DNA of 64,000 nucleotides, from NCBI GenBank assembly GCA_035545735.1, contig DASZXS010000065.1, forward strand, positions 310,001-374,000, read 5' to 3'. A program made the translations under genes and the position numbers. The notes beneath the pieces were generated by a model, which made no database searches, was not told the DNA's origin, and was given only the letters and a program-made list of their open reading frames with translations. Position 1 is the first letter of the stretch. Each line of letters starts with the position of its first letter. Shown here piece after piece: positions 1 through 6,990 of this stretch. The DNA comes from JAJYKC01 sp035545735 (lineage in GTDB: Bacteria > Acidobacteriota > Terriglobia > Bryobacterales > Bryobacteraceae).

Positions 1-473
1 GGAAAGAAGACCTCTTCCGCGCGCGAATATTTCTCCTGGGGGTCGCCGTGCCCCCGCTGCTTACTGCTGCCATCCGCGCACAACAGCATGCCCGCGGAGT
101 CCAACCCCTCCGTACCCGTCAGGATTACTTTCGATGCGCACATTCCGATTTCGTAGCGTTGTCCTATGGCGGCCATCAGCGATTCGAGCCACTGCGGATG
201 GGCAGTCGCGTCGTCGTTCAGGGTAGCCACAAACTCGGATGCCGACGCTCGCACGCCCTGGTTGACGGCGGCTCCGAATCCCACGTTGGCAGGGTTGTCG
301 AGAACGCGGATTTTGAGGGGACTGGGGGCCGGTTCCAGGGGCCGGGAGCCGTTGTTTACGACAATCACCTCAAAGTCGCGGAACGTCTGATTTTGCAGAG
401 ACTCCAGACATGCGCGCAGAGGTTCCCCCGCGTTCAGAGTCGGCACAATGACAGTAGCTCGAACGGTAGACAA
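1..473 (-). CDS. Family 2 glycosyltransferase, C-terminus outside window
   Basis: Cytoplasmic-type GT-A glycosyltransferase of family 2, which transfers a sugar from a nucleotide-sugar donor, probably to a cell-surface glycan. The reverse strand reads the family's opening strand VIVPTLN near residue 8, then FEVIVVNNGS, NVGFGAAVNQG and a donor/metal-binding-type LNDDA, in the order expected of rhamnosyltransferase-like GT2 proteins. The reading frame is open to base 1, so only about 157 codons of the N-terminal half are visible. The only usable start in the frame after the upstream stop near 522 is TTG at 473; AAGGG lies immediately before it, so the start is not secure. Acceptor and linkage cannot be inferred. 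Confidence 0.8.
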   Translation of the reverse strand, partial: MSTVRATVIVPTLNAGEPLRACLESLQNQTFRDFEVIVVNNGSRPLEPAPSPLKIRVLDNPANVGFGAAVNQGVRASASEFVATLNDDATAHPQWLESLMAAIGQRYEIGMCASKVILTGTEGLDSAGMLLCADGSSKQRGHGDPQEKYSRAEEVFF

Positions 474-607
474 CCCTTCAAAGTTTAGCGAATCCGGCGT
501 CCCGTTGCGGATTGCTTTGGCTTACTTGGCTAAGACGCCAGGGCCGGAACGATGCCGGCCGTTACGAGTTCAATATCTTACGGCGGACTGAAGAGAGACG
601 CTCGCCG

Positions 608-970
608 TTACTTTGCCGCGTCCCCTTCCGGCGGCGCCGTGGCCGGGTGTTCATTTCCACGATGGCAGGTGTAGCAGGTGACGTGCGTTTTCCCGTCGGG
701 GAACTTCGCGTTGATGTCCCGGGCGAGCACGATCATCTTGCGGGCAATCTCTTTGTGCGGGTTCGCGTCACTTGCAAAATCGCCATCGACGTGACAAAAA
801 GAACATTTTTCCCCGAGCGCGATCCGGAAGGCGTGCATAGTGGGCATCACCTCATCCGGTTTCAAAAGCTTCAGGTTCTTGGGGGCCGGATGCTCGCGGT
901 GCGGAGGGTTGGGCTGGGGCTCTTGAGCGATCAGTGGTGCAACTACTGCCAGGGCAATCAGTAAGCGCAT
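608..970 (-). CDS. Secreted small di-heme cytochrome c (reaction-centre cytochrome type)
   Basis: A 120-residue exported c-type cytochrome. After a short signal peptide (MRLLIALAVVAPLIAQ) come two heme-attachment motifs, CSFCH near residues 56-60 and CYTCH near 99-103. Each is preceded by a helix carrying Met (VMPTMHAF and ARKMIVLA), the arrangement of the tetraheme photosynthetic reaction-centre cytochrome subunit, in which a Met upstream of each CXXCH is the axial ligand. With only two sites it is about a third of that family's length. Such small relatives occur in non-phototrophs, so I infer periplasmic electron transfer, not photosynthesis. The start was set at the ATG beginning the signal peptide. 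ATG codons further upstream exist in frame, but the hexamer CATAAT lies 7 bases before this one. Confidence 0.8.
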   Translation of the reverse strand: MRLLIALAVVAPLIAQEPQPNPPHREHPAPKNLKLLKPDEVMPTMHAFRIALGEKCSFCHVDGDFASDANPHKEIARKMIVLARDINAKFPDGKTHVTCYTCHRGNEHPATAPPEGDAAK

Positions 971-977
971 GGGACAC

Positions 978-983
978 ATTATG
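978..983 (-). promoter_or_regulatory. Putative -10 box of the cytochrome gene
   Basis: CATAAT on the minus strand, 7 bases upstream of the chosen ATG. No Shine-Dalgarno is visible. This is one of the series of close -10-like hexamers that suggests leaderless transcription. Confidence 0.4.
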
Positions 984-1019
984 TTGCCAAACAAGCGCGG
1001 ATTGCAACCAGTATTTGGC

Positions 1020-1253
1020 TTAGGCGCGGCCGTCCAGCAAGACGGCTGGGATTCGAGCGGCGTTTTGATGGTGGGTACACTCCCGGAGCGCCAGTTCGGT
1101 TTCGCGGCACTTAAGCCGGATCTCCTGGACGCGCTCGTAAGCCCCGCCGAAATCCGCCGCCGACTCTAGTAGTTTGATCGCCTCCGCGTATTCGACGACT
1201 TGCCGCCGGTAGTCTTCAACCAGGCAGCGGCAGGCTGGGCACATCTCGTCCAT
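1020..1253 (-). CDS. Small hypothetical protein with N-terminal CPAC
   Basis: A 77-residue protein I cannot assign. It starts MDEMCPACRCL, with three cysteines within the first ten residues, followed by a mostly helical charged stretch (VVEYAEAIKLLES, RVQEIRLKCRETELALREC) holding two more cysteines. The ATG is preceded by GAGGGG at a good distance, which supports real translation. The cysteine cluster could bind metal or be redox active, but there is no complete known finger motif. It lies between the cytochrome gene and a PilZ gene, all on the minus strand. Confidence 0.6.
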   Translation of the reverse strand: MDEMCPACRCLVEDYRRQVVEYAEAIKLLESAADFGGAYERVQEIRLKCRETELALRECTHHQNAARIPAVLLDGRA

Positions 1254-1344
1254 GACACCCCTCTAACCAAACAGTAGGTTGGCGAGGAGCTCATGCAGTT
1301 GAAAAACGCCTGGACGGGGAGAATTGGCAAAAAAAAACTATTCT

Positions 1345-1695
1345 TTACGAGTTTTCTTCACTTGCAGATACGGCGGACGCCTGAGGGGCCGCCTGTTTTC
1401 GGCGGAACTCGTGCCAGTTGAGCGCCACGCCGATTCTGCCTTCCGAGGAATGGACCACTCGTCCGCGGGCAGCGAGCATCACCGTCTCTGATTGCGGGCT
1501 GGTGGGCCAATCGATCAGGAAACCAAGCCAGGAGCCAATCGGGAGAGAGGAGTTGGTTTGGAACATCATTCCCCGACTTCCGATATTGACGGTCGTACCT
1601 GTGCCTTCTTCCTCCGCATCCTGAAGTAGTCCAGTGAACTTGATGTTCAGAGCGATGGGGAAACGCCTAGCCGATCGCCGGTCGTTAGGAAACAA
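1345..1695 (-). CDS. PilZ-domain protein
   Basis: A PilZ-type protein of about 116 residues, a family that binds cyclic di-GMP. The N-terminal RRSARRF resembles the RxxxR motif of PilZ domains and NIGSRGMMF resembles the (D/N)xSxxG motif, followed by the beta-barrel strands (GSWLGFLIDW, AARGRVVHSSEG, IGVALNW). An ATG at 1755 is in frame, but I place the start at TTG 1695: GGAGG lies 7 bases before it (1703-1707) and the PilZ domain then starts right at the N-terminus, as is usual. The protein has no other output domain, so it would act through protein contact. It stands divergent from the parvulin gene. Confidence 0.75.
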   Translation of the reverse strand: MFPNDRRSARRFPIALNIKFTGLLQDAEEEGTGTTVNIGSRGMMFQTNSSLPIGSWLGFLIDWPTSPQSETVMLAARGRVVHSSEGRIGVALNWHEFRRKQAAPQASAVSASEENS

Positions 1696-1911
1696 TACGA
1701 GACCTCCGTGCTTTCTATGTGCATGATATGCTCCAAACTCCCGCAAAAGGGGCATTTTTGCGTCGAAACTTTGGTGTTGAGAGTACTGGGAGTCACGATT
1801 TGCGCCAGGAAAGGGGCCAAAACGGCGATGTCGGCGGGAATGTCAGGCGAAAGGCTCGTGCTAAACTACGGTTTTCGCGGCGCCCGCCGTTCAGTCAGGA
1901 CGCCAATCACC

Positions 1912-2901
1912 ATGTTGAAATTCATCCTGCCGCTTTTGCTTTGCGCCGCGCTCTCGCCGGCGCAGGACCGGAATGCCCCGGATGCCGATAAAGCGTCAAA
2001 GGCTTCCGGTAATGCGCAACCGAATACACAGAGCATTCCGGACAGCGAGGTGGTCGCTAGGGCTGGTTCTAAGGAATACACGGCCGGCGAGATTCGCGCC
2101 ATGATTGCGCGCTATCCGCCGGAAATGCGCCGGTCCTTCGCGCAGAATCCGAGCCGGGCCCTGAATTATATTTTGATGTTGAAAAGCCTGGCGGCGCAGG
2201 CGCAAGCCGGCGGGTTGGATAAGAAGCCGGACTTCGTGAACAACGCCGAGTTCGGCCGGATGAATGCCCTGGCGCAGGCGGAATTGGCCCGTTTTCGTGA
2301 CAGCTATCATCCTTCCGCCGAAGAGGTGCGGAAGGTCTACGATGAGCACCCGGAGCGCTGGGTGGAAGCCAGGTTCAAAGCGATTTACGTCGCCTTTTCG
2401 AACAGCGCTCCGCCGGCGGGTGCGGCGAAGGACGCCGAAGCCGCGGCCCGGGAGGCGGCTATGCGGGCGGCCGGCGCCGCGAGGAGTTCGAAACAACGAA
2501 GTGAAGCCGACGCCAAGGCCCGGGCGGAAAACATTTATCAGCAACTGATCGCCGGAGCGGACTTCGAAAAACTTGCGCGAGAGTTTTCCGATGACAAAAC
2601 ATCGGCGGCAAAGGGCGGGGATTTCGGAACGGCCGGACGACTCAGTCCGTATCCGGAGGAGATGAAGAAGGCTCTTTTCGGTTTGAAGCCCGGGGGGATC
2701 AGTGCGCCGTTGCGCCAGCCCAGCGGGTATTACATTCTGAAAGCGGAGTCTCTCTCAAAGCAGCCTCTGAGCGACGTAAAAGCAATCATCGAGAAGGAAC
2801 TGTCGACAAACCACTTCAACGATTGGATCAAGAGCATTGAAGCGCGATACACCGTCGATGTCGTCGACGACCAGTATTTTGCGGGCCGGCCCCCGCGATA
2901 G
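1912..2901 (+). CDS. Secreted parvulin-type peptidyl-prolyl isomerase (SurA/PrsA-like)
   Basis: A 329-residue periplasmic folding catalyst. Signal peptide MLKFILPLLLCAALSPAQ, a low-complexity Ser/Asn linker, and a SurA/PrsA-type helical N-domain (GSKEYTAGEIRAMI, AQAQAGGLDKKPDF). The parvulin domain occupies roughly residues 205-310, with FKAIYVAF, ADFEKLAREFSDD, KGGDFGTAGRL, ALFGLKPGGISAPL and GYYILKAES. An Ala/Arg-rich insertion (about residues 170-205) interrupts the first strand region, longer than in most parvulins. The start is the ATG at 1912 because the signal peptide begins there; longer readings upstream have no signal peptide. The 3' end overlaps the next gene by 44 bases, so the two are probably translated from one message. 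Confidence 0.85.
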   Translation: MLKFILPLLLCAALSPAQDRNAPDADKASKASGNAQPNTQSIPDSEVVARAGSKEYTAGEIRAMIARYPPEMRRSFAQNPSRALNYILMLKSLAAQAQAGGLDKKPDFVNNAEFGRMNALAQAELARFRDSYHPSAEEVRKVYDEHPERWVEARFKAIYVAFSNSAPPAGAAKDAEAAAREAAMRAAGAARSSKQRSEADAKARAENIYQQLIAGADFEKLAREFSDDKTSAAKGGDFGTAGRLSPYPEEMKKALFGLKPGGISAPLRQPSGYYILKAESLSKQPLSDVKAIIEKELSTNHFNDWIKSIEARYTVDVVDDQYFAGRPPR

Positions 2902-3454
2902 GGCATCTATCGCCGCGGTTCTCGATCGTTTGCCGGAACTCGAAGGCAGGCCTATCCATGTCAGCTATCTGCCGTTTCTTCACGCACGCCGCGGAAGGCT
3001 GAGCTCGGGCGAGCATCAACCGGGTCAGCCTGTGCATGCGGCGTCGTTCATCCGGGCGCGCCGCATTGTGCTTGATCACGCTCTACGCTCCACCCATGGG
3101 GAACTGGTTCGCGTGATCCTCCATGAGCTTTTTCATTTCGCCTGGGTGCGCCTGGGAAATCCCGTGCGAGCCTCCTACGAGGGCATGCTCCGGCATGAGA
3201 TCGCGGCGCGGGCGCGGGGCGAATTAGGCTGGTCGGCCGAATCGCGAAAACGGAACGACCGGCGGTGGAAGGGAAACACTCCAGCAGCCCGGCGTGCATG
3301 GCGGGACTATCTATGCGAAAGCTTTTGCGACACCGGCGCGTGGCTCTATGGCGGAATGCGCCGCCACGACGAGTTCACGCTGGCCCGCCGCCATCGCGAT
3401 CGCCGCGCCGAGTGGTTTGCTCTTCAGTTTGGCAACCGGCCGATCCCGCTCTAG
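2858..3454 (+). CDS. HExxH-motif hypothetical protein (possible zinc metalloprotein)
   Basis: A protein of about 198 residues carrying HELFH at about residues 89-93, the zincin metal site, followed by YLCESFCDTGAWLY some 70 residues later, where the Glu could be the third zinc ligand. No signal peptide or membrane segment is obvious, so a cytoplasmic location is likely unless a different start is used. It overlaps the parvulin gene by 44 bases in another frame. ATG 2858 is the most economical start, and 2837 is also possible. Arg-rich composition (RRHRDRRAEW) is notable. I do not recognise a named family. Peptidase activity is only inferred from the motif. Confidence 0.65.
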   Translation: MSSTTSILRAGPRDRASIAAVLDRLPELEGRPIHVSYLPFLHARRGRLSSGEHQPGQPVHAASFIRARRIVLDHALRSTHGELVRVILHELFHFAWVRLGNPVRASYEGMLRHEIAARARGELGWSAESRKRNDRRWKGNTPAARRAWRDYLCESFCDTGAWLYGGMRRHDEFTLARRHRDRRAEWFALQFGNRPIPL

Positions 3455-3484
3455 CGGCCGTTATAATTGAATCAGGAGATTCCT

Positions 3485-4024
3485 GTGTCGTCCACGCCCC
3501 TGAGATCCCTCGCCCTCACTCTGCCCATAGCAGCCGCGCTGCTTTTGGGTTCTTGTTCGTCGTCGAGTAACGTGGAGGCCGCCGACCGCGCGAATGCGGG
3601 ACGAAAACATGCACCGGACTTCTCTCTGAAAGACGCGAATGGCACAACCGTCAAACTGTCGGACTATAAGGGTAAGGTGGTGCTGCTCGATTTCTGGGCC
3701 ACGTGGTGCGGCCCGTGCAAGATCGAAATTCCGTGGTTCATGGAGTTTGAGAAAACCTATAAAGATCGAAAGTTTGCGGTGCTCGGCGTTTCGATGGACG
3801 ATGACGGCTGGAGCGTGGTGAAGCCGTATGTGGAAAAGAACCGGATTAACTATCGCATCCTGCTCGGCAATGAAAATATCGGCTCGCTGTATGGCGGGGT
3901 GGATTCCCTGCCCACCACCTTCCTGATCGACCGCGCCGGCCGGATTGCCTCCACGCACGTCGGCCTCTCCACATCGAAGGCGGGATTTGAGAATGAGATC
4001 AAGCAACTGCTCGACGGGCGCTAG
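3485..4024 (+). CDS. TlpA/ResA-type thioredoxin lipoprotein
   Basis: A membrane-anchored periplasmic thiol-disulfide oxidoreductase of 179 residues. The N-terminal hydrophobic stretch ends in LLGSC (lipid-modified Cys near residue 24). The TlpA/AhpC-type fold follows with APDFSLKDANG, LLDFWATWCGPC (active-site CGPC near 75-78) and the cis-proline segment DSLPTTFLID. The family reduces disulfides of apocytochromes or other exported proteins. The start is GTG 3485, with AGGAG six bases upstream; an in-frame TTG at 3467 has none. The following gene encodes a DsbD-type domain and starts inside this one, so the pair is probably a redox unit. TATAAT at 3462-3467 may be a close promoter. Confidence 0.88.
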   Translation: MSSTPLRSLALTLPIAAALLLGSCSSSSNVEAADRANAGRKHAPDFSLKDANGTTVKLSDYKGKVVLLDFWATWCGPCKIEIPWFMEFEKTYKDRKFAVLGVSMDDDGWSVVKPYVEKNRINYRILLGNENIGSLYGGVDSLPTTFLIDRAGRIASTHVGLSTSKAGFENEIKQLLDGR

Positions 4025-4502
4025 AGCCGTCGCTCGAATCCATCTCCTGGGCGCGCTTCTTTTGATCCTACCGGGTTTTACCCGGACCGCCCTGGCCCAA
4101 GGCAATGATGTTTTGAGCATTGCACCGGTGGCGAAGGTGAGCGCGGAGCGCGGGAAAGTGATTAGCCAGAAGCTTGACCTGGATGTTCGCTCCGGATTTC
4201 ACGTCAACAGCAACACGCCGGAGGACGAATTCCTCATTCCCCTAAAGCTCACCTGGAACAAGGGGCCGCTCGAACCGGCGGAGGTCATTTATCCGAAGCC
4301 GACGCGGGAGACATATTCGTTCTCGGAAAAGCCGCTCTCCGTCTTCACCGGCAAATTTTCCATCGTTACGCGCTTTCGGGTTTCGCCACAAGCGGGCGAC
4401 ATGGGCGTCATGACGGGCAGGCTACGCTACCAGGCGTGCAATAACAAGGAATGCCTGCCCCCGAAGACACTCAATGTGCAGTTTTCCGTGGATGTCCGTT
4501 AG
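3993..4502 (+). CDS. Stand-alone DsbD N-terminal-type domain (thiol-redox partner)
   Basis: An exported protein of about 169 residues matching only the N-terminal (alpha) domain of DsbD. Signal peptide IHLLGALLLILPG...ALAQG; then an immunoglobulin-like domain with FHVNSNTP, RYQACNNKECLPP and final strand NVQFSVDV. The Cys pair in YQACNNKECLPP sits where DsbD has its catalytic pair in YQGCADAGFCYPP. The membrane and thioredoxin domains of DsbD are absent, so electrons must come from elsewhere, possibly the preceding TlpA protein. ATG 3993 overlaps that gene by 32 bases in another frame. I infer a periplasmic disulfide-reducing relay; direction of electron flow is unknown. Confidence 0.75.
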   Translation: MRSSNCSTGARAVARIHLLGALLLILPGFTRTALAQGNDVLSIAPVAKVSAERGKVISQKLDLDVRSGFHVNSNTPEDEFLIPLKLTWNKGPLEPAEVIYPKPTRETYSFSEKPLSVFTGKFSIVTRFRVSPQAGDMGVMTGRLRYQACNNKECLPPKTLNVQFSVDVR

Positions 4503-4521
4503 TTCGTAACAGGGTGATTCG

Positions 4522-5334
4522 GTGCGCAGGCTTCTAATCCGGCCCGGCGCCATCGGCGACTGTATTCTCTCTCTCCCGGCACTCGAATTCTTGAAGGCCG
4601 GCTACACCGAAGTCTGGGTTCCGGGACCGGTGGTCCCGTTGATTCGTTTCGCCGCCCGCGCCTCAGCCATCGCGTCCACAGGGCTCGACCTGCTCGAAAT
4701 TTCCGCTGTGGATAGCGCCCGGGTTCTGGCCCGGCTGAGAGAATTCGACGCCATCGATTCCTGGTACGGAGCGGGGCGGCCGGAATTCCGCGAGTGCGTG
4801 CAGGCGCACGGACTGCCGTTTCGTTTTTTCGACGCCCTGCCCCCGGAACAAGGCCCGGCGCACGCGGCGGATTTCTTTTTGCGGCAAGTGGGCGGCGTGC
4901 CTCCCGCCGTTCCGAGAATTCCCGTTCCTCCGGTGGAGCGCGGCGGCTTCGTTGTGATCCATCCGTTCTCGGGAAGCGCGCGGAAAAACTGGCCGTTGGA
5001 GAGGTTTCAAGAACTGGCGTCCCGGCTGCCCTGTCCGGCCCGCTGGTGTGCCGGTCCGGACGATCCAGAGGCGCCCGGCGCGGTGCGCATGGAGAATCTT
5101 TACCAGTTGGGCTGCTGGCTTCGTTCGGCCCGGTGTTTTATTGGGAACGATTCAGGAATCGGGCACCTGGCGGCCGCCGTGGGGACGCCTGTGGTAACCA
5201 TTTTCGGCCCGATGAATCCGGCGGTTTGGGCTCCCCGCGCGGAGCGCGGCGCCATCGTCAAGGGCGACCTGGCTGCGCTTCCCGTTGAGGTGGTGCTGGA
5301 AACAGCGCTGCGGGTTTTGGCGGATACGGAATAA
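4522..5334 (+). CDS. Family 9 glycosyltransferase (heptosyltransferase-like)
   Basis: A 270-residue GT-B enzyme related to ADP-heptose:LPS heptosyltransferases, which add core sugars to lipopolysaccharide at the inner face of the membrane. Recognisable are the N-terminal LLIRPGAIGDCILSLPAL, the donor-half start FVVIHPFSGSARKNWPLERF and the nucleotide-sugar region CFIGNDSGIGHLAAAVGTPVVTI followed by FGP. It is shorter than WaaC/WaaF (about 320-350 residues), mainly between the two halves. GTG 4522 is the start. Its last 77 bases are antisense to the end of the next, minus-strand gene. It closes the envelope gene series that begins with the parvulin. Confidence 0.85.
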   Translation: MRRLLIRPGAIGDCILSLPALEFLKAGYTEVWVPGPVVPLIRFAARASAIASTGLDLLEISAVDSARVLARLREFDAIDSWYGAGRPEFRECVQAHGLPFRFFDALPPEQGPAHAADFFLRQVGGVPPAVPRIPVPPVERGGFVVIHPFSGSARKNWPLERFQELASRLPCPARWCAGPDDPEAPGAVRMENLYQLGCWLRSARCFIGNDSGIGHLAAAVGTPVVTIFGPMNPAVWAPRAERGAIVKGDLAALPVEVVLETALRVLADTE

Positions 5335-6988
5335 GGCGCGGTGGCAGCGCGTCGGCTTCGAGAAGCCACGCGCGCCGCCGCGGATAGTAGTCGCGAAGAG
5401 TCTGATTTTCTTCGGGTCCGAGGTCGCGAGCCCAGACGGTGGAAGAGGCGTCGATATCCGCTGCGTTATGCACCCACTCATGAAATTTGTGGATGCTTGC
5501 ATAGCGCACGAAGACGAGGTTCTGTCCGCCTGCCTGGGAGAGTTGTTGATTCACCGCGAGCCGGCCGAGCGGATCGCCGGAATTGATGGCGTCCCAAGTC
5601 TCGTAGCGCATGGCATTCGCGGCGAATGGTTCGCCGGCAAAGAGATGCAGGGAATACCAGAAGGTGAAATGGGCCGCGCAGAAGAAAATGACGATCAGTG
5701 CGCACTCACGGTTGAAGCGGGCGAGGCGTTCGAGAGCGGTTACGGCGGCAAGCAGGAAGATGGAGGTGAGCGCCGCGATGTAGTGCGTGTAGAAGTATGG
5801 GTAGACGTTCGTGCCGAGTGCGAAGAGGAGAATCGTGCCCGCCACCCAGGCGAAGCGCCGCTCCCGCAATCTCCAGAGGAAAAACGGCAGTGCGAGATAC
5901 AGCGGCGGCAGAAAGAAGAAGCGGTAGAAAAGCACGCGGCCGCCGAGGCGGCTGAGATATCGCCCCAGGGTGTCCGTGCCTTCGCCGTGGACCTGGCTCT
6001 GCACCTCATAATGAAGCTCCTGCTGCGGCGTCAACTCGCGATGCGGTCTCGGCGCTGGATCAAACGTGAACGTGGTGGGGACGCCATATTGATAGCGGCT
6101 CAACTGATACGGCAGTTGGGTCCATTGCCCGGTGACGCTGTGGTTGTGAAGCAGGATGAGGCCCAATGCGGGCAACACCGCCAGCGACGCGATCGCGGCG
6201 GAGCGCAGCAGGACGCGCGGGCGGTTCGCAAAAAATAGGGCTGCCGCGCACACCAGAAACATCGACTCGTACGGCCGCGTAAGCAGGTGGACGGCGAACC
6301 CGAGACCGAGGAGCGCGGCATCGCGCCCCCGGAAATTCCGCCGCAAACGAGGAAGCGCCCCAAATACGAGGCAGCCCGCGCAGCCGGCAACCGCTCCACC
6401 CCAGAAGCTGTTCATCCACTGATTGAGAGGTCCGAACTGCGCGACAGCCAGCAGACCTCCCAAGAGGCTCCAGCCCGGCGTCGTCCATCCGCGCAGCATC
6501 CAGAAACAGAGCGCGCAGAGCGCTCCGGTGGAGAGCGCGACGCCGGCCCACGGATGTCCAAACAACAGCCATCCGAAAGCGAGCGCTAAGCCTTGTCCGA
6601 GCGGGAAGATCGAGCTATAGGTTGGCTGCTGCACGGCGAAGTACGTCTCAAAAAATTGCGGAAGTGCGTGCGGTGGATTGGTGAGACGGAAATGGCGCAG
6701 GGTGTCGGCGAGCAGCACATAGCTGAAATCGTCGGAGACGTTGGGAGAGGGAATGGGGTTGTGTGGCAGGAGAAGCAGCCGGAGAACGATGGGCAACAGC
6801 GCGAGACAGGCCATGCACCACGCGGTCCTCTCCGCGAGAGCGCGAAGACGCAGTTGCAGAGGAGCTCGCCAGAGCAGGGCAAAAGCGGCCAGAAGAATCG
6901 CCAGCGCCAGTTCGACAAAATCCACCGCCCCGAATCCAATCGGGTTGTGCAGCGGCAGGAAGGATCGAAAGAGGTCGAAGAGAAACAT
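5258..6988 (-). CDS. Polytopic membrane protein, GT-C glycosyltransferase-like (paralogue 2)
   Basis: A 576-residue inner-membrane protein with many hydrophobic helices. After the first helix pair comes an exposed loop with the acidic pair in SDDFSYVLLADTL, the position of the catalytic DD/DE of polyprenyl-sugar-dependent GT-C transferases (ArnT, PMT type). A C-terminal soluble part of about 120 residues follows, with WARDLGPEEN. It is clearly homologous along its length to the next gene upstream (shared ADTLRHFRL, PTYSSI, GPLNQW, CLVFGALPRL), which ends only two bases before this ATG, so the pair is a tandem duplication in one operon. Its last 77 bases overlap the converging family 9 gene. 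Donor and acceptor are unknown. Confidence 0.75.
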   Translation of the reverse strand: MFLFDLFRSFLPLHNPIGFGAVDFVELALAILLAAFALLWRAPLQLRLRALAERTAWCMACLALLPIVLRLLLLPHNPIPSPNVSDDFSYVLLADTLRHFRLTNPPHALPQFFETYFAVQQPTYSSIFPLGQGLALAFGWLLFGHPWAGVALSTGALCALCFWMLRGWTTPGWSLLGGLLAVAQFGPLNQWMNSFWGGAVAGCAGCLVFGALPRLRRNFRGRDAALLGLGFAVHLLTRPYESMFLVCAAALFFANRPRVLLRSAAIASLAVLPALGLILLHNHSVTGQWTQLPYQLSRYQYGVPTTFTFDPAPRPHRELTPQQELHYEVQSQVHGEGTDTLGRYLSRLGGRVLFYRFFFLPPLYLALPFFLWRLRERRFAWVAGTILLFALGTNVYPYFYTHYIAALTSIFLLAAVTALERLARFNRECALIVIFFCAAHFTFWYSLHLFAGEPFAANAMRYETWDAINSGDPLGRLAVNQQLSQAGGQNLVFVRYASIHKFHEWVHNAADIDASSTVWARDLGPEENQTLRDYYPRRRAWLLEADALPPRLIPYPPKPAALFPAPPQREAQPGRP

Positions 6989-6990
6989 GG

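Noticed and set aside
542..560. Hairpin ggccgg/ccggcc as terminator of the cytochrome gene
   Set aside because: Only six base pairs and no T-run on either strand.
3462..3467. TATAAT as a full promoter with TTGGCA at 3429
   Set aside because: The spacer would be 27 bases. The hexamer alone may act, but a two-part promoter is not supported.
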